Shown here: piece after piece, positions 63,818 to 64,000 of the stretch
Layout of the letters: each line of letters begins with the position of its first letter
Position numbering within the stretch: position 1 is the first letter of the stretch
Source: Symploca sp. SIO3C6
GTDB taxonomy: Bacteria; Cyanobacteriota; Cyanobacteriia; Cyanobacteriales; Coleofasciculaceae
Reading direction: 5' to 3'
Assembly (NCBI GenBank): GCA_010692425.1
Contig: JAAHHJ010000025.1
Coordinates: forward strand, 25,916-89,915
Length of the DNA: 64,000 nt
Translations under genes and position numbers: made by a program
Notes under the pieces: generated by a model
Database searches by the model: none
Seen by the model: the letters and a program-made list of their open reading frames with translations, nothing else
What the model was told of the DNA's origin: nothing

Positions 63818-63875
63818 CCGTATGCCCTACGGCTGCAAGTCCGCGTATAGCGACTACTTGAGCGGCTGCCACGAT
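63738..63875 (-). pseudogene. C-terminal remnant of an IS200/IS605-type TnpB
   Basis: On the minus strand the frame reads VAAAQVVAIRGLAAVGHTVKM, then LSEGKFVGIPEMKESPLL. AAAQVV-x-RG-LAAVGHTVKML-x-EG is a tail I associate with cyanobacterial TnpB (OrfB). Only the last ~45 residues remain; the RuvC motifs are absent. A GC hairpin of the IS605 right-end type (63746-63766) overlaps its 3' end. Confidence 0.5.
63746..63766 (-). repeat. Hairpin of IS605 right-end type
   Basis: CCCCGC and GCGGGG pair around a 9-nt loop, followed on the minus strand by AGTGTCAA. This layout is common at the right ends of cyanobacterial IS200/IS605 elements, next to the tnpB stop. Confidence 0.5.
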
Positions 63876-63916
63876 TAAAGTCGGCGATTCCCTCACGAGA
63901 GCCGCCGCTCTCCAAA

Positions 63917-63946
63917 ACCGTACTTGACACTTTCGCATCATACGGC
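63917..63946 (-). ncRNA. Group-II-intron-like hairpin fragment
   Basis: On the minus strand GCCGTATGATGC-GAAA-GTGTCA-AG-TACGGT forms a stem with a GNRA loop and a 2-nt bulge. GCCGTATG...TACGGTT is a hairpin I know from just upstream of reverse-transcriptase ORFs in bacterial group II introns. No RT reading frame follows, so it would be a fragment. Confidence 0.35.
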
Positions 63947-64000
63947 TCCTCAGTAATACGGTGTTTGTCATACATACCTCATTACCAACCTGTCTTCTTC

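Overview
The window comes from a cyanobacterial chromosome. Three things support this: the gene set (pipX-pipY, sepF, a phytol-kinase-like enzyme, an ISE2-like Ski2 helicase, many cyanobacteria-type conserved proteins), well over a dozen HIP1 octamers (GCGATCGC), and short tandemly repeated heptamers/octamers between and inside genes. No rRNA, tRNA or CRISPR array was found. I cannot assign a genus. The repeat style fits a filamentous or large-genome cyanobacterium, but that is an inference.

Region 1 (1-30 kb) is mostly housekeeping with a few accessory patches. It opens with a TPR protein, then a two-gene lipid-modifying operon (fatty acid desaturase plus cyclopropane-synthase-like methyltransferase) beside a desaturase remnant, then a Ski2-like RNA helicase and a large GH10-like glycosidase. 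A decayed patch at 11.1-12.1 kb holds two gene remnants. Its end is a 105-bp repeat that matches, in inverted orientation, a copy at 2.75 kb. Next come a phytol/polyprenol kinase, yidD, cell-wall hydrolases (VanX-like dipeptidase, amidase with peptidoglycan-binding repeats), asnS, hemB, a Fur-family regulator, and the conserved minus-strand run der / ecfT / pabB-like / pipX-pipY / sepF / proC.

Region 2 (27.6-63.2 kb) is a surface-polysaccharide locus built as two divergent arms that meet at a 68-bp gap (44939-45006). The left (minus) arm holds a Wzz-like chain-length protein, a FlaA1/WbpM-type 4,6-dehydratase, an O-antigen ligase/polymerase, a Wzt-type ABC ATPase, a 994-aa sulfotransferase/coiled-coil/double-GT2 fusion, a large membrane protein, a GtrA-GT2 fusion, two paratose-2-epimerase-like proteins, and GT2 and GT4 enzymes. 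The right (plus) arm holds a MurJ/Wzx-like flippase, a Wzy-like protein, four methyltransferases, four GT4 enzymes or pairs, AsnB, a UDP-sugar 6-dehydrogenase, a UDP-glucuronate 4-epimerase, another epimerase, and a WecA-type initiating phosphotransferase. The matching ABC permease (Wzm) lies alone at the far end, convergent with wecA. Together these can start a chain on undecaprenyl phosphate, make uronic, deoxy and epimerised sugars, assemble, methylate, possibly sulfate and amidate the chain, and export it.

The best candidates for something unusual are: (a) a PD-(D/E)XK-like protein lodged between the last epimerase and wecA, bracketed by 95-bp direct repeats exactly 828 bp apart that each contain the epimerase stop and the wecA start; (b) the sulfotransferase-GT2-GT2 fusion with a repetitive coiled coil; and (c) the co-existence of ABC-type and Wzx/Wzy-type export genes with ATPase and permease split by about 22 kb. 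The right end (63.2-64 kb) is mobile-element debris: a 168-bp MITE with a 5-bp target duplication, a TnpB-like tail and a group-II-intron-like hairpin.
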